A DNA stretch of 64,000 nucleotides, taken from Lewinellaceae bacterium (GTDB lineage: Bacteria > Bacteroidota > Bacteroidia > Chitinophagales > Saprospiraceae). Location: the NCBI GenBank assembly GCA_020636435.1, contig JACJXX010000001.1:248001-312000 (forward strand), written 5' to 3'. Positions 9,481 to 16,931 of this stretch are shown piece by piece (position 1 is the first letter of the stretch; the number at the start of each line of letters is the position of its first letter). A program made the translations under genes and the position numbers. Under the pieces are notes generated by a model that searched no databases, was not told the DNA's origin, and saw only the letters and a list, made by a program, of their open reading frames with translations.

Positions 9481-10149
9481 CTACCCCCCTAGCGGAAAGA
9501 GTATCCCCAGTGCCACATTAACCCCCCGGTTTTTTAAAGTGCTGGCACCAGTGCCTTCTTCATTGCTGAGATTAGCTAGGCCCAGTAAGTAGCGAACATC
9601 GATAAAGAATAGCCCGGTGCTGGCAGGAATACCAAGGCCACCACCGATAGCAAGGCCAAAGTCGACTGTCTTTAATTCATCCTCATTGCTACCGAAATTG
9701 ACATCTTCTTTGTCCTCCTGCCCGCTGGATTTGAATTTAGTTTTCCCGCTTAAACCAAAACCGAGGGCCGGCCCACCTAATATAAAGCCTTGAATACTTT
9801 CGGAGCCGAATGCGTACTTTGCCAAAACGGGTATCTCCAGGTAATTCAAATTGGTGTTCGTTTCCTCTTCGTCGCCAAAAAAATCGAGTTTTAACTTAAA
9901 CCCCTTCTGGATAAAGTGCAACTCCGGTTGAATACTGAAGGCTTCGGTTACCCCTACGTTGACCACGGCGGCAATATCTAGGCCCACCCGGCTGTTGGGC
10001 TGAACTGACAAACCGCTAGGGTCCTCAATATCGACCGTTGCGCTGTTGATGCCGATCCGGCCTCCGAAAGAGGTATTTTGAGCGGGCAAATAAGAAATAG
10101 TGAAAGTTAGTGCTATGAATAAGCACATTGTTTCGATGGAGGTTTTCAT
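9481..10149 (-). CDS. Outer membrane beta-barrel protein (PorT-like)
   Basis: This 222-residue protein has a cleavable signal peptide (cleavage about YLPAQ). Alternating amphipathic strands typical of small Bacteroidota barrels follow: GRIGINSATVDI, GLDIAAVVNVGV, SIQPELHFIQKGFKL, LNYLEIPVLAKYAF, DFGLAIGGGLG, and a last strand VNVALGILFPLGG. The motif YLEIPVLAKY is characteristic of the PorT/OMP beta-barrel family. Specific function unknown. It converges on the MoaD-like gene with 18 bp between stops. Confidence 0.8.
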   Translation of the reverse strand: MKTSIETMCLFIALTFTISYLPAQNTSFGGRIGINSATVDIEDPSGLSVQPNSRVGLDIAAVVNVGVTEAFSIQPELHFIQKGFKLKLDFFGDEEETNTNLNYLEIPVLAKYAFGSESIQGFILGGPALGFGLSGKTKFKSSGQEDKEDVNFGSNEDELKTVDFGLAIGGGLGIPASTGLFFIDVRYLLGLANLSNEEGTGASTLKNRGVNVALGILFPLGG

Positions 10150-10367
10150 AAGTTTTGATAGGTTTTAGTTAAACAGTAGTTGAAAAAGTGAATAGTATCT
10201 TGCTAAGTTAAGGCGTTAATTTGATTTCTGGCCCAAATGTTCCCATTTTCTTTATCAGGCCATGTACTTGCAATGTTACCGAGGTTATTATCCTTGATTA
10301 GGTTCTTCATTTTCTGGCCTCCAAGGTAGGGTATCCCTCCCCTCAATCGTTCCACTATAAAAAAAGC

Positions 10368-11822
10368 ATGGAAACACTTCTCAACTGCACCACCGGAACG
10401 CTGGCCCCCTACGCCCCCTCAGCCGCCTGGCCCTGGGACCGCCAACGCGCCGCCCACCTGTACCGCCGCCTGGGCTTCGGCGCCCCGTTCCCAGTGCTGG
10501 AACAGGCCCTTTCCCACAATCCGTTAAGCCTGGTGGACGGCCTGGTGGACGCTGCCCTCAATGCCCCCCTGAGCACGCCGCCGGCCTGGGCGAACTGGAC
10601 CTTCAATGATTACACGGATTTCACTGCCCAGCTCGAGGAACAGTTCATAGAATGGCTGCGCGCCTGGGTGACAGATATGCTGGATAACCCCCTGCGAGGG
10701 AAGCTGACGCTGTTCTGGCACAACCATTTTGTTACCGAGTTCGACGTCTACGTTTGCCCTTCCTACCTGTACCGCTATCACAAAGTACTGCAGCAACACT
10801 GCCTGGGCAATTTCAAGGAGTTTGTATACGAAATGGGCAAAACGCCGGCCATGCTGGTGTACCTCAACGGGCTGCTGAACAGTAAAGTAGACCCCAACGA
10901 GAACTACGCCCGCGAGCTGTACGAACTCTTCACCCTGGGTGCCGACAACGGCTACGCCCAGCAGGACATCGTCGAGACAGCCAGGGCCCTCACCGGTTAT
11001 ACGCTGATTACCGCCGCCTGCGGAGACATTTACTTCAATCCTTTTGACTGGGACAACGGCCCCAAAACCATCTTCGGGCAAACCGGCAACTGGGGCTACG
11101 GCGATGTAGTGGACATCCTATTCGAACAGCGGGCCGAGGAAATTGCCGACTTCATCTGCCGCAAAATTTATCGCTACTTTGTGCATCCGGAAGTAGATGA
11201 GGGCATCGTCGGCGGGTTGGCGGAGACGTTCATCAACAACAACTTCGAGCTGGAACCCGTCTTCCGCCAGTTGTTCCGCAGCGAACATTTCTTCGATGAG
11301 GCGGTATTGGGCGTACAGGTAAAGAGCCCGCTGGAACTCACCCTCGGCTTTCTGAACGAAGCCAGCCTGCCCATCGGCCCGGAAATGAAAGAACTGGCCA
11401 TCTATATCTCCGGGCAATTGGGGCAAACCCTGTCCATCCCGGTCAATGTTGCCGGATGGCCCGGCAACCGCACCTGGATCAGCAACAGCACCCTCACCAG
11501 CCGCTGGATTACCATCGCCTACCTGATGTACCTCAATTTTCAACAAGATCCCGAGCAATTCCGGAGCCTGGCGCAAACCCTGGCCGGCGACCCCAACTCC
11601 AATATGCCCGAACTGGTGGCCGGAGCTATCATTGAACAGTTCGTGCCCATTGGCCTGCAAACACCGGAACTGTACGAGCGAGCCTACATCGTGTTCAAGG
11701 CCGATATACCAGAGAACTACTACGCTACCGGGCAATGGAACCTCAACTGGGAGACCGTGCCCTATCAGGTGGCCCTGCTGCTCGATTACCTGAACCGGCT
11801 GCCGGAGTTTCAGTTGGCGTGA
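10368..11822 (+). CDS. DUF1800 family protein
   Basis: This 484-residue protein has the features of DUF1800: WDRQRAAHLYRRLGFGAP near the N-terminus, LTLFWHNHFVTE near residue 110, NGLLNSKVDPNENYARELYELFTLG near 165-190, and C-terminal helices with SPLELTLGF. It has no obvious N-terminal signal peptide. The next gene on the same strand is a DUF1501 protein; the two families are neighbours in very many genomes and are presumed to act together, in an undefined process. No catalytic residues can be assigned from sequence. Confidence 0.9.
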   Translation: METLLNCTTGTLAPYAPSAAWPWDRQRAAHLYRRLGFGAPFPVLEQALSHNPLSLVDGLVDAALNAPLSTPPAWANWTFNDYTDFTAQLEEQFIEWLRAWVTDMLDNPLRGKLTLFWHNHFVTEFDVYVCPSYLYRYHKVLQQHCLGNFKEFVYEMGKTPAMLVYLNGLLNSKVDPNENYARELYELFTLGADNGYAQQDIVETARALTGYTLITAACGDIYFNPFDWDNGPKTIFGQTGNWGYGDVVDILFEQRAEEIADFICRKIYRYFVHPEVDEGIVGGLAETFINNNFELEPVFRQLFRSEHFFDEAVLGVQVKSPLELTLGFLNEASLPIGPEMKELAIYISGQLGQTLSIPVNVAGWPGNRTWISNSTLTSRWITIAYLMYLNFQQDPEQFRSLAQTLAGDPNSNMPELVAGAIIEQFVPIGLQTPELYERAYIVFKADIPENYYATGQWNLNWETVPYQVALLLDYLNRLPEFQLA

Positions 11823-11885
11823 GCGGGAGGGGGGCTGTTGTCGGTTGACAGTTGTTTGTTGTTTGTTGGTCGTCTACATCAGCCC

Positions 11886-11950
11886 ATAAAACCTGCCTCA
11901 CCTTCGTGCCGTCTTTGTGTTTTTTGTGCCTTTGTGGCAAATTTTTAATT
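11886..11950. repeat. Common Bacteroidota spacer phrase (CCTTTGTGGCAAATTTT type)
   Basis: The spacer between the DUF1800 and DUF1501 genes contains CTTCGTGCCGTCTTTGTG and CCTTTGTGGCAAATTTTT. I recognise this kind of phrase from Bacteroidota spacers. It reads as low-complexity repeat rather than coding sequence. Confidence 0.4.
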
Positions 11951-11967
11951 CCTTTAAGCAAAATAAC

Positions 11968-13590
11968 ATGTGCAACGACCATAAAAAGAAAAGATACGGC
12001 AGCGCCCTGGAACATGGCGCCGCCCATGAGCAGGACCACAATAAGTGGAGCCGGCGGTCCTTCCTGAAAAACCTGGGCCTGGCCACCGGCGGGGCCACCA
12101 TGCTGGGCGGTTTGCCCATAAAAGCGCTGGGGCTGTCCCCGCTCACCGCCCTGCTCAGCGGCGGCATCGAAGAGCGGGCGTTGGTCATCATCCGCCTGGC
12201 GGGCGGCAACGACGGGCTGAATACCATCGTTCCGATTTACGATTACAGCACCTACATCAACAACCGGCCCACCGTAGGTTTACCCCAAAACCAGCTCATC
12301 AACCTGAGTGACGCCTTTGCCATGCCACAGTTCATGCAGGGCCTCAACCCGCTCTGGCAGGAAGGGCAGATGAAGGTCGTGCACGGAGCGGGCTATCCTG
12401 AGCAGAACCTCTCTCATTTCCGTTCTTCCGACATCTGGGATTCGGCCAGCGATTACAATGTAGTGGACGATTCCGGCTGGCTGGGCCGTTTCATCCTCAA
12501 CCAGTACCCCAACCTGATGAATGACCCGCCCACGGTGCCGCCGGCCATACAGATCGGCAATTACGGGTCCATCCTGTTCAACGACGAGGGCGGCAGCAGC
12601 CTGGCTTACTCGGTTACCGAGCCCGAAGAGTTGGAGCAACTGGCGCAGAGCGGCCAATTGTACGACACCGTCAACCTGCCGGATTGCTATTTTGGAGAAC
12701 AGCTAGGCTTCGTGCGCGCCGTCACCAACAGCACCTTCCGCTACGCCGAGGCCATATCGGATGCTTATAATGGATCGTCCAACAGTGTAGAATACGAGGG
12801 GGACCTCGGCTATCAGCTCTCCCTGGTGGCCCGCATGGTGAAAGGCAACCTCGGCACCAAGCTCTACCTGGTGTCCATCGCCGGTTTCGACACCCACGCC
12901 GAACAGGAGGGCCTGCACCCCATCCTCATGAACGAAGTGGCCACCCAGGTGAAGGCTTTCTTCGACGACCTGGGCGCCGGCGGGCGCGCGCAGGACGTGC
13001 TCTGCATGACCGTCTCCGAGTTTGGCCGCCGCCTGGATGAGAACGCCTCGGGCGGGACCGACCACGGCGCCGCCGCCCCCATGTTGCTCTTTGGCCCGGG
13101 CCTGAACGGCAACGGCTTCGTGGGCGCCCACCCCAGCCTCACCGACCTGGACGAGGCGGAAAACCTCATCCATACCACCGACTTCCGCCAGGTGTACGCC
13201 ACCGTGCTGGAGAACTGGCTTTGCCTGGACCCCGCAGAGGTGGACGAAGTGCTGGGCAACAATTTCAACCGGCTCGACCTGGGGCTGGATTGCATCGCTA
13301 CTTCTACCTCCAGCCCCGCTCCCGGCAGCCGGCTACAGGCAGAGATTCGTTATCAGGACGACGGCAGCATCGCCATTCAATACTACCTGCCCGATGCCGG
13401 CAACATACAGTTGCAGGTGTTGGACATGATGGGCAGGCCGGTGGAAACGCTGGCGTCCGGGTATCAGCTATTCGGAAACCATCAGGCTGTGTTTCGCCCC
13501 AGCCGAAGGCTGCCGGCCAGCGGAATGTATGTGGTCCTGTTGAGAATGGGCAATCAGGCGGTGAGCGAGAAATTTGCGATTGTGAGATAG
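11968..13590 (+). CDS. DUF1501 protein with Tat signal and type IX secretion tail
   Basis: This 540-residue protein has a twin-arginine motif, WSRRSFLKNLGLA, near residues 31-43. The DUF1501 (sulfatase-like fold) domain follows, with VIIRLAGGNDGLNTIVPI near 72-89 and FGRRLDENASGGTDHGAAAPML near 350. The last 80 residues form a type A Por-secretion sorting domain (IQLQVLDMMGRPVETL ... YVVLLRMGNQAVSEKFAIVR). Start at ATG 11968. It pairs with the DUF1800 gene upstream. The combination predicts Tat export of a folded protein, then surface display through the type IX system. Metal ligands typical of true sulfatases are not all recognisable, so enzymatic activity is uncertain. Confidence 0.88.
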   Translation: MCNDHKKKRYGSALEHGAAHEQDHNKWSRRSFLKNLGLATGGATMLGGLPIKALGLSPLTALLSGGIEERALVIIRLAGGNDGLNTIVPIYDYSTYINNRPTVGLPQNQLINLSDAFAMPQFMQGLNPLWQEGQMKVVHGAGYPEQNLSHFRSSDIWDSASDYNVVDDSGWLGRFILNQYPNLMNDPPTVPPAIQIGNYGSILFNDEGGSSLAYSVTEPEELEQLAQSGQLYDTVNLPDCYFGEQLGFVRAVTNSTFRYAEAISDAYNGSSNSVEYEGDLGYQLSLVARMVKGNLGTKLYLVSIAGFDTHAEQEGLHPILMNEVATQVKAFFDDLGAGGRAQDVLCMTVSEFGRRLDENASGGTDHGAAAPMLLFGPGLNGNGFVGAHPSLTDLDEAENLIHTTDFRQVYATVLENWLCLDPAEVDEVLGNNFNRLDLGLDCIATSTSSPAPGSRLQAEIRYQDDGSIAIQYYLPDAGNIQLQVLDMMGRPVETLASGYQLFGNHQAVFRPSRRLPASGMYVVLLRMGNQAVSEKFAIVR

Positions 13591-13617
13591 GCGCTTAATT
13601 CTACTTTGTCACTATAA

Positions 13618-13705
13618 AAATTAACCGCAGGGAGCGCAGAAATCCGCAGAGGAGGAGCGCCTTCTCTGTGTGCCTCAGCGCTCTCAGCGGTTTAAATTCC
13701 TGGAC
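13618..13705. repeat. Inverted, dispersed CCGCAG...CTGCGG-type repeat (copy 1)
   Basis: AACCGCAGGGAGCGCAGA on the left pairs approximately with CTCAGCGCTCTCAGCGGTT on the right. The same motif set recurs at about 38748-38838, between the flippase and hutU. It is non-coding, with no flanking duplication that I can see. Confidence 0.55.
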
Positions 13706-13773
13706 GCAGGCAAAACGTAATTTTATTATGTCCGACTAAGTACTAAGGCCCATTATGGCGAGCTTGCCTGGGG

Positions 13774-14004
13774 CCGGGGATGGGTGCGATTCCCATTTGT
13801 ACCCATGTAGCAGATAGCGTGGGGAAATGCCCTTAAAATTCAGGGAAACACGGTTTCACAGTCCCCTTGCTCCACTGTTATGGAGCCTACGGCCTCAACA
13901 ATGGAACCGGGAAACCATGTAACGGTACTTCGAGGGAATAATTCCGGGTGTTTTCATGCCCAGAAACATAAGGGGGTACAAACAAGAATCGCACCCCCGG
14001 GGAT
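13774..14004. mobile_element. MITE-like element with 23-bp inverted ends and 8-bp target duplication
   Basis: Core 13782-13996 (215 bp). The first 23 bases (13782-13804) are the reverse complement of the last 23 (13974-13996), apart from three central mismatches. The outer 11 bp, GGGTGCGATTC/GAATCGCACCC, are perfect. Exact direct repeats CCGGGGAT flank it at 13774-13781 and 13997-14004. There is no transposase ORF. With the insert removed, the target reads as a GC-rich palindrome, so it landed in another small repeat. Confidence 0.7.
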
Positions 14005-14059
14005 ATCCGCTCCGGGCAGGCTCTTCGGTTTTTTACGCCTACAGGCATCTTCCACTAAG

Positions 14060-14218
14060 TACACCGTAACTTAAGTAACTTTCCATTTTGGCAGTGTCTT
14101 TTGGTGAAATGCTGCGTTGCTCGATCGGTCAGGTAGCTACGGCTATCCTCCCTCCTCGCGCCTTGCCTTTCACCAAAATACCCATCCCAAAAAAGAAAAG
14201 AACTTAAGTTACGGTGTA
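14060..14218. mobile_element. MITE-like element with TA target duplication
   Basis: Core 14062-14216 (155 bp), with perfect 15-bp terminal inverted repeats CACCGTAACTTAAGT, flanked on both sides by TA. A nested inverted pair, TTTTGGTGAAA/TTTCACCAAAA, lies inside. TA duplication is typical of IS630/Tc1-mariner derivatives. It has inserted into ACTAAGTACTAAGG, and an intact copy of that 14-mer lies at 13735-13748. No ORF. Confidence 0.65.
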
Positions 14219-14279
14219 CTAAGGAGTGATGAGATGAAAATGAACGGAACAAAAGGAGGGGAAACTTTTCTTGTCTCTT

Positions 14280-14864
14280 TCAAATCAACAAATCACTTCC
14301 TTTCACGGGTAAGTTGAAGGCTTCGAATACCCATTCATCCTCATTTTTGCAGGTATTCTTTTCCAGGTAGGCGCCATCTTCCGGTTTCCGATATACCTCT
14401 ACAATGCCTTCTTTGGGAATAATGATCCAATACTCAGGAATACCGGCAGCGGCGTATTTTTCTTTTTTACTCGTCCGGTCGGTTTCTATGGAATTTACAG
14501 CAACTTCAATAAGTAGAAAAATATCGTCGGCGGCCGGTTGCCTGTCGCTGTAAAAACTTTCGCTGTATCGAAGTATAGCAATATCGGGCTCGGGTTCGGA
14601 GTATTCATCGGTCCGGACGGAGCCTTGTGTCCTGATCTTCGCTTTCCCAAACAACTTAACAGTGAAAAATTCAGCACATTTATCGACATGGCTGTTGTGG
14701 TAGGGGGTGAGCGGGCTCATCGCGTAGATCTCGCCATCTATCAATTCGACGCGGGGCTTGTCGTCAAAGATGCCGGCAGCCCCCATGCGTTGATAGTCTT
14801 CCGCAGAGATCAGCATTTTTTGGCGAACGCCTTCTCGTTTGTACTGCACTGGTTTTGAGGTCAT
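14280..14864 (-). CDS. Uma2 family (DUF820) putative restriction-fold endonuclease
   Basis: This 194-residue protein has the Uma2 pattern: YQRMGAAGIFDDKPRVELIDGEIYAMSP, HNSHVDK, EPEPDIAIL, then LLIEVAVNSIETDRTSKKEKYAAAGIPEYWII. The PD and E-x-A elements match the PD-(D/E)XK-like core of the family. No biochemical role is established for most members. A paralogue of the same length lies immediately upstream on the same strand (14911-15495), about 70-75 percent identical by eye, so the pair is a local duplication. Stop at 14280. Confidence 0.88.
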   Translation of the reverse strand: MTSKPVQYKREGVRQKMLISAEDYQRMGAAGIFDDKPRVELIDGEIYAMSPLTPYHNSHVDKCAEFFTVKLFGKAKIRTQGSVRTDEYSEPEPDIAILRYSESFYSDRQPAADDIFLLIEVAVNSIETDRTSKKEKYAAAGIPEYWIIIPKEGIVEVYRKPEDGAYLEKNTCKNEDEWVFEAFNLPVKGSDLLI

Positions 14865-14910
14865 AAAATTATTTTCGATTAGCTTGTTTTATAATGTGTC
14901 GCTCATAAAC

Positions 14911-15495
14911 TCAGATCAGGAGATCGCTCCCTTTCACAGATAGGTTAAACGTTTCGAATATCCATTCATTCTCCTTTTTGTAGATGCTCTTTTCCAGGTA
15001 GGCGCCGTCTTCTGGTTTCCGATATACCTCTACGATGCCTTCTTTCGGAATAACGATCCAGTATTCAGGAATACTGGCTTCGGCATATTTCTTTTTTTTA
15101 GTCGTCTGGTCAGTCGCTATGGTGTTTACGGCAACCTCAACAATGAGGAGAATATCTTCGGGAGCCGGCGGCCTGCCAACGTAGAAATTTTCGATGAATC
15201 GAAGTATGGCGATATCAGGTTCAGGCTCGGAATATTCATCGATACGGACAGAACCTTGTGTCCTCACCAATATTTCATCATATAGAGCCTTGTTGAAAAA
15301 ACGGGAAATTTTATCAACATGGCTGTTGTGATAGGGAGAAAGCGGGCTCATCGCATAGATCTCGCCATCCATCAATTCGACGCGGGGCTTGTCGTCAAAG
15401 ATGCCGGCAGCTCCCATGCGTTGATAGTCTTCCGCAGAGATCAACATCTTCTTGCGAACCCCTTCCCGGCGATATGGAGCAGGTTTTGAGGGCAT
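14911..15495 (-). CDS. Uma2 family (DUF820) paralogue
   Basis: This is a 194-residue copy of the neighbouring Uma2 gene. The ATG at 15495 is chosen because it gives the same length and N-terminus as the paralogue (MPSKPAPYRREGVRKKMLIS against MTSKPVQYKREGVRQKMLIS). An earlier in-frame start at 15579 would add 28 residues without a family counterpart. The restriction-fold residues are conserved (EPEPDIAIL, LLIVEVAVNTIATDQT). Forty-six bp separate the two copies. Function is unknown beyond the predicted nuclease fold. Confidence 0.88.
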   Translation of the reverse strand: MPSKPAPYRREGVRKKMLISAEDYQRMGAAGIFDDKPRVELMDGEIYAMSPLSPYHNSHVDKISRFFNKALYDEILVRTQGSVRIDEYSEPEPDIAILRFIENFYVGRPPAPEDILLIVEVAVNTIATDQTTKKKKYAEASIPEYWIVIPKEGIVEVYRKPEDGAYLEKSIYKKENEWIFETFNLSVKGSDLLI

Positions 15496-15678
15496 GAAAC
15501 TTCTTTTTACATAAACTCTAGTAAACATAACCCTTTTTTCAGGAAAAAGCAATTGCCGCCAATGACCCCATTTCCCCATTTACACGTTTCCACATTTACA
15601 CTTTTAGCCCCCCCCCTCCTCCCCATTTTGAAATCGCCCTACATCTTCCCATCTTTGCGCTCAAAACAAATTATAATC

Positions 15679-16572
15679 ATGAACCCAAAATTTATTCTAA
15701 CCCTGTTTCTCGGCATTGCCTCGTGCAGCCCCAATTTTGCCCAGGAAGATACACTGGACCTCTCCGCGACGGTCACCTCCATTACCATCAACTGGACCTG
15801 GCAAACCCAGAATGGGGATACGACCCTCCGCGACTTCTGCCTGTTGGAGTTCGCCCTGCCTACCGAAGCTCTGGCCGGGGCCTATTGCTTCAAGCTGGAA
15901 GGCCTGCAGGTGCGGGATAACTTTGGCAGAACCTACCAATCCAATGCCTTTGCTGTGTCTGCCGGCGAACAAAGCCTGCAACGGGACTACCGCCTGCTGG
16001 AACAACAGGATGGGAAAGAGGCTGCCCCCCGTTTCCGGGTGAGGATCGAAAACCCAAAGAAGAACATCGAATATTTCACCCTGGAAGGCCGGATGGATGT
16101 CGTTTACCTGTCCGAAGCCGCTGAAACCGTGCAGGAATACAGCCCCCTGGACTGGCAGGCGCTCTACGAAAGCTTGCTGCCGCATGGCGTCCAACTGGTA
16201 TTCGCCGCCCAAAGCCGAAGCATGATGGAACAGATGGCTAACCAGGGCAGCATGAGCCCGGAAGGGCAGGAAAGCCTCAATGCTTTTATGGAAGCCAACA
16301 GCATGCACCTCCAGGAGCCTCTCTTCCCGGAAAACACCAACTTCCTGCTGGACGACCCCGACAAGCGGGTGCTGAAGGTGGAGGCCATCGGGGCGGATGG
16401 CCAGCCCATCCCCTGCCAGGAACGCCGCTCGTATACCGGCGGAGTGCTGTACCTGCAGCAGCAGTACGAGGCGCCGCTCAACGGCGGAGAACGGGTGCGG
16501 GTGCTGGTAGCTACGGATGAGGCCCGGAAAAGTATTCCGATAAAGATGGAAAGGGTGAGGTTGCCGTGGTGA
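15679..16572 (+). CDS. Hypothetical exported protein
   Basis: This 297-residue protein has an N-terminal signal, MNPKFILTLFLGIASCSPNF. It could be a lipoprotein (Cys 16 after LGIAS) or a type I signal cleaved after FAQ. The rest is predicted mixed alpha/beta, with no family I recognise. It includes CFKLEGLQVRDNFGRTY and VLKVEAIGADGQPIPCQERRSY, which could be beta-sandwich or carrier-like repeats. Start ATG at 15679. Its stop abuts a long octanucleotide array that fills the whole gap to the convergent 1423-residue gene. Confidence 0.7.
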   Translation: MNPKFILTLFLGIASCSPNFAQEDTLDLSATVTSITINWTWQTQNGDTTLRDFCLLEFALPTEALAGAYCFKLEGLQVRDNFGRTYQSNAFAVSAGEQSLQRDYRLLEQQDGKEAAPRFRVRIENPKKNIEYFTLEGRMDVVYLSEAAETVQEYSPLDWQALYESLLPHGVQLVFAAQSRSMMEQMANQGSMSPEGQESLNAFMEANSMHLQEPLFPENTNFLLDDPDKRVLKVEAIGADGQPIPCQERRSYTGGVLYLQQQYEAPLNGGERVRVLVATDEARKSIPIKMERVRLPW

Positions 16573-16577
16573 GAGCA

Positions 16578-16931
16578 ACAGTGTATCAGTGTTCCAGTGT
16601 ACCAGTGTACCAGTGTATCAGTGTTCCAGTGTTCCAGTGTTCCAGTGTTTCAGTGTACCAGTGCACCAGTGCACCAGTGCACCAGTGTACCAGTGTACCA
16701 GTGTACCAGTGTATCAGTGTTCCAGTGTTCCAGTGTTCCAGTGTTCCAGTGTTTCCAGTGTTCCAGTGTTTCCAGTGCACCAGTGTACCAGTGCACCAGT
16801 GTACCAGTGTACCAGTGTACCAGTGTACCAGTGTACCAGTGTACCAGTGTACCAGTGTACCAGTGTTCCAGTGTACCAGTGTACCAGTGTACCAGTGTTC
16901 CAGTGTACCAGTGTACCACTGTACCACTGTA
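16578..16931. repeat. Octanucleotide array (CAGTGTAC)n, about 44 units
   Basis: An 8-bp unit, mostly CAGTGTAC or CAGTGTTC with CAGTGCAC and CAGTGTAT variants and a few 9-bp slips, fills essentially the entire space between two convergent stop codons (16572 and 16932). Because 8 is not a multiple of 3 and no rotation contains a stop, it reads open in all six frames as 8-residue repeats. These apparent ORFs are artefacts. Confidence 0.95.

Noticed and set aside
13741..14050. Possible structured RNA (cobalamin-riboswitch-like GGGTGCGATTCCC, or group II intron fragment)
   Set aside because: The long-range pairing is explained by terminal inverted repeats with an exact 8-bp CCGGGGAT duplication, and no riboswitch-controlled or reverse-transcriptase gene is nearby.
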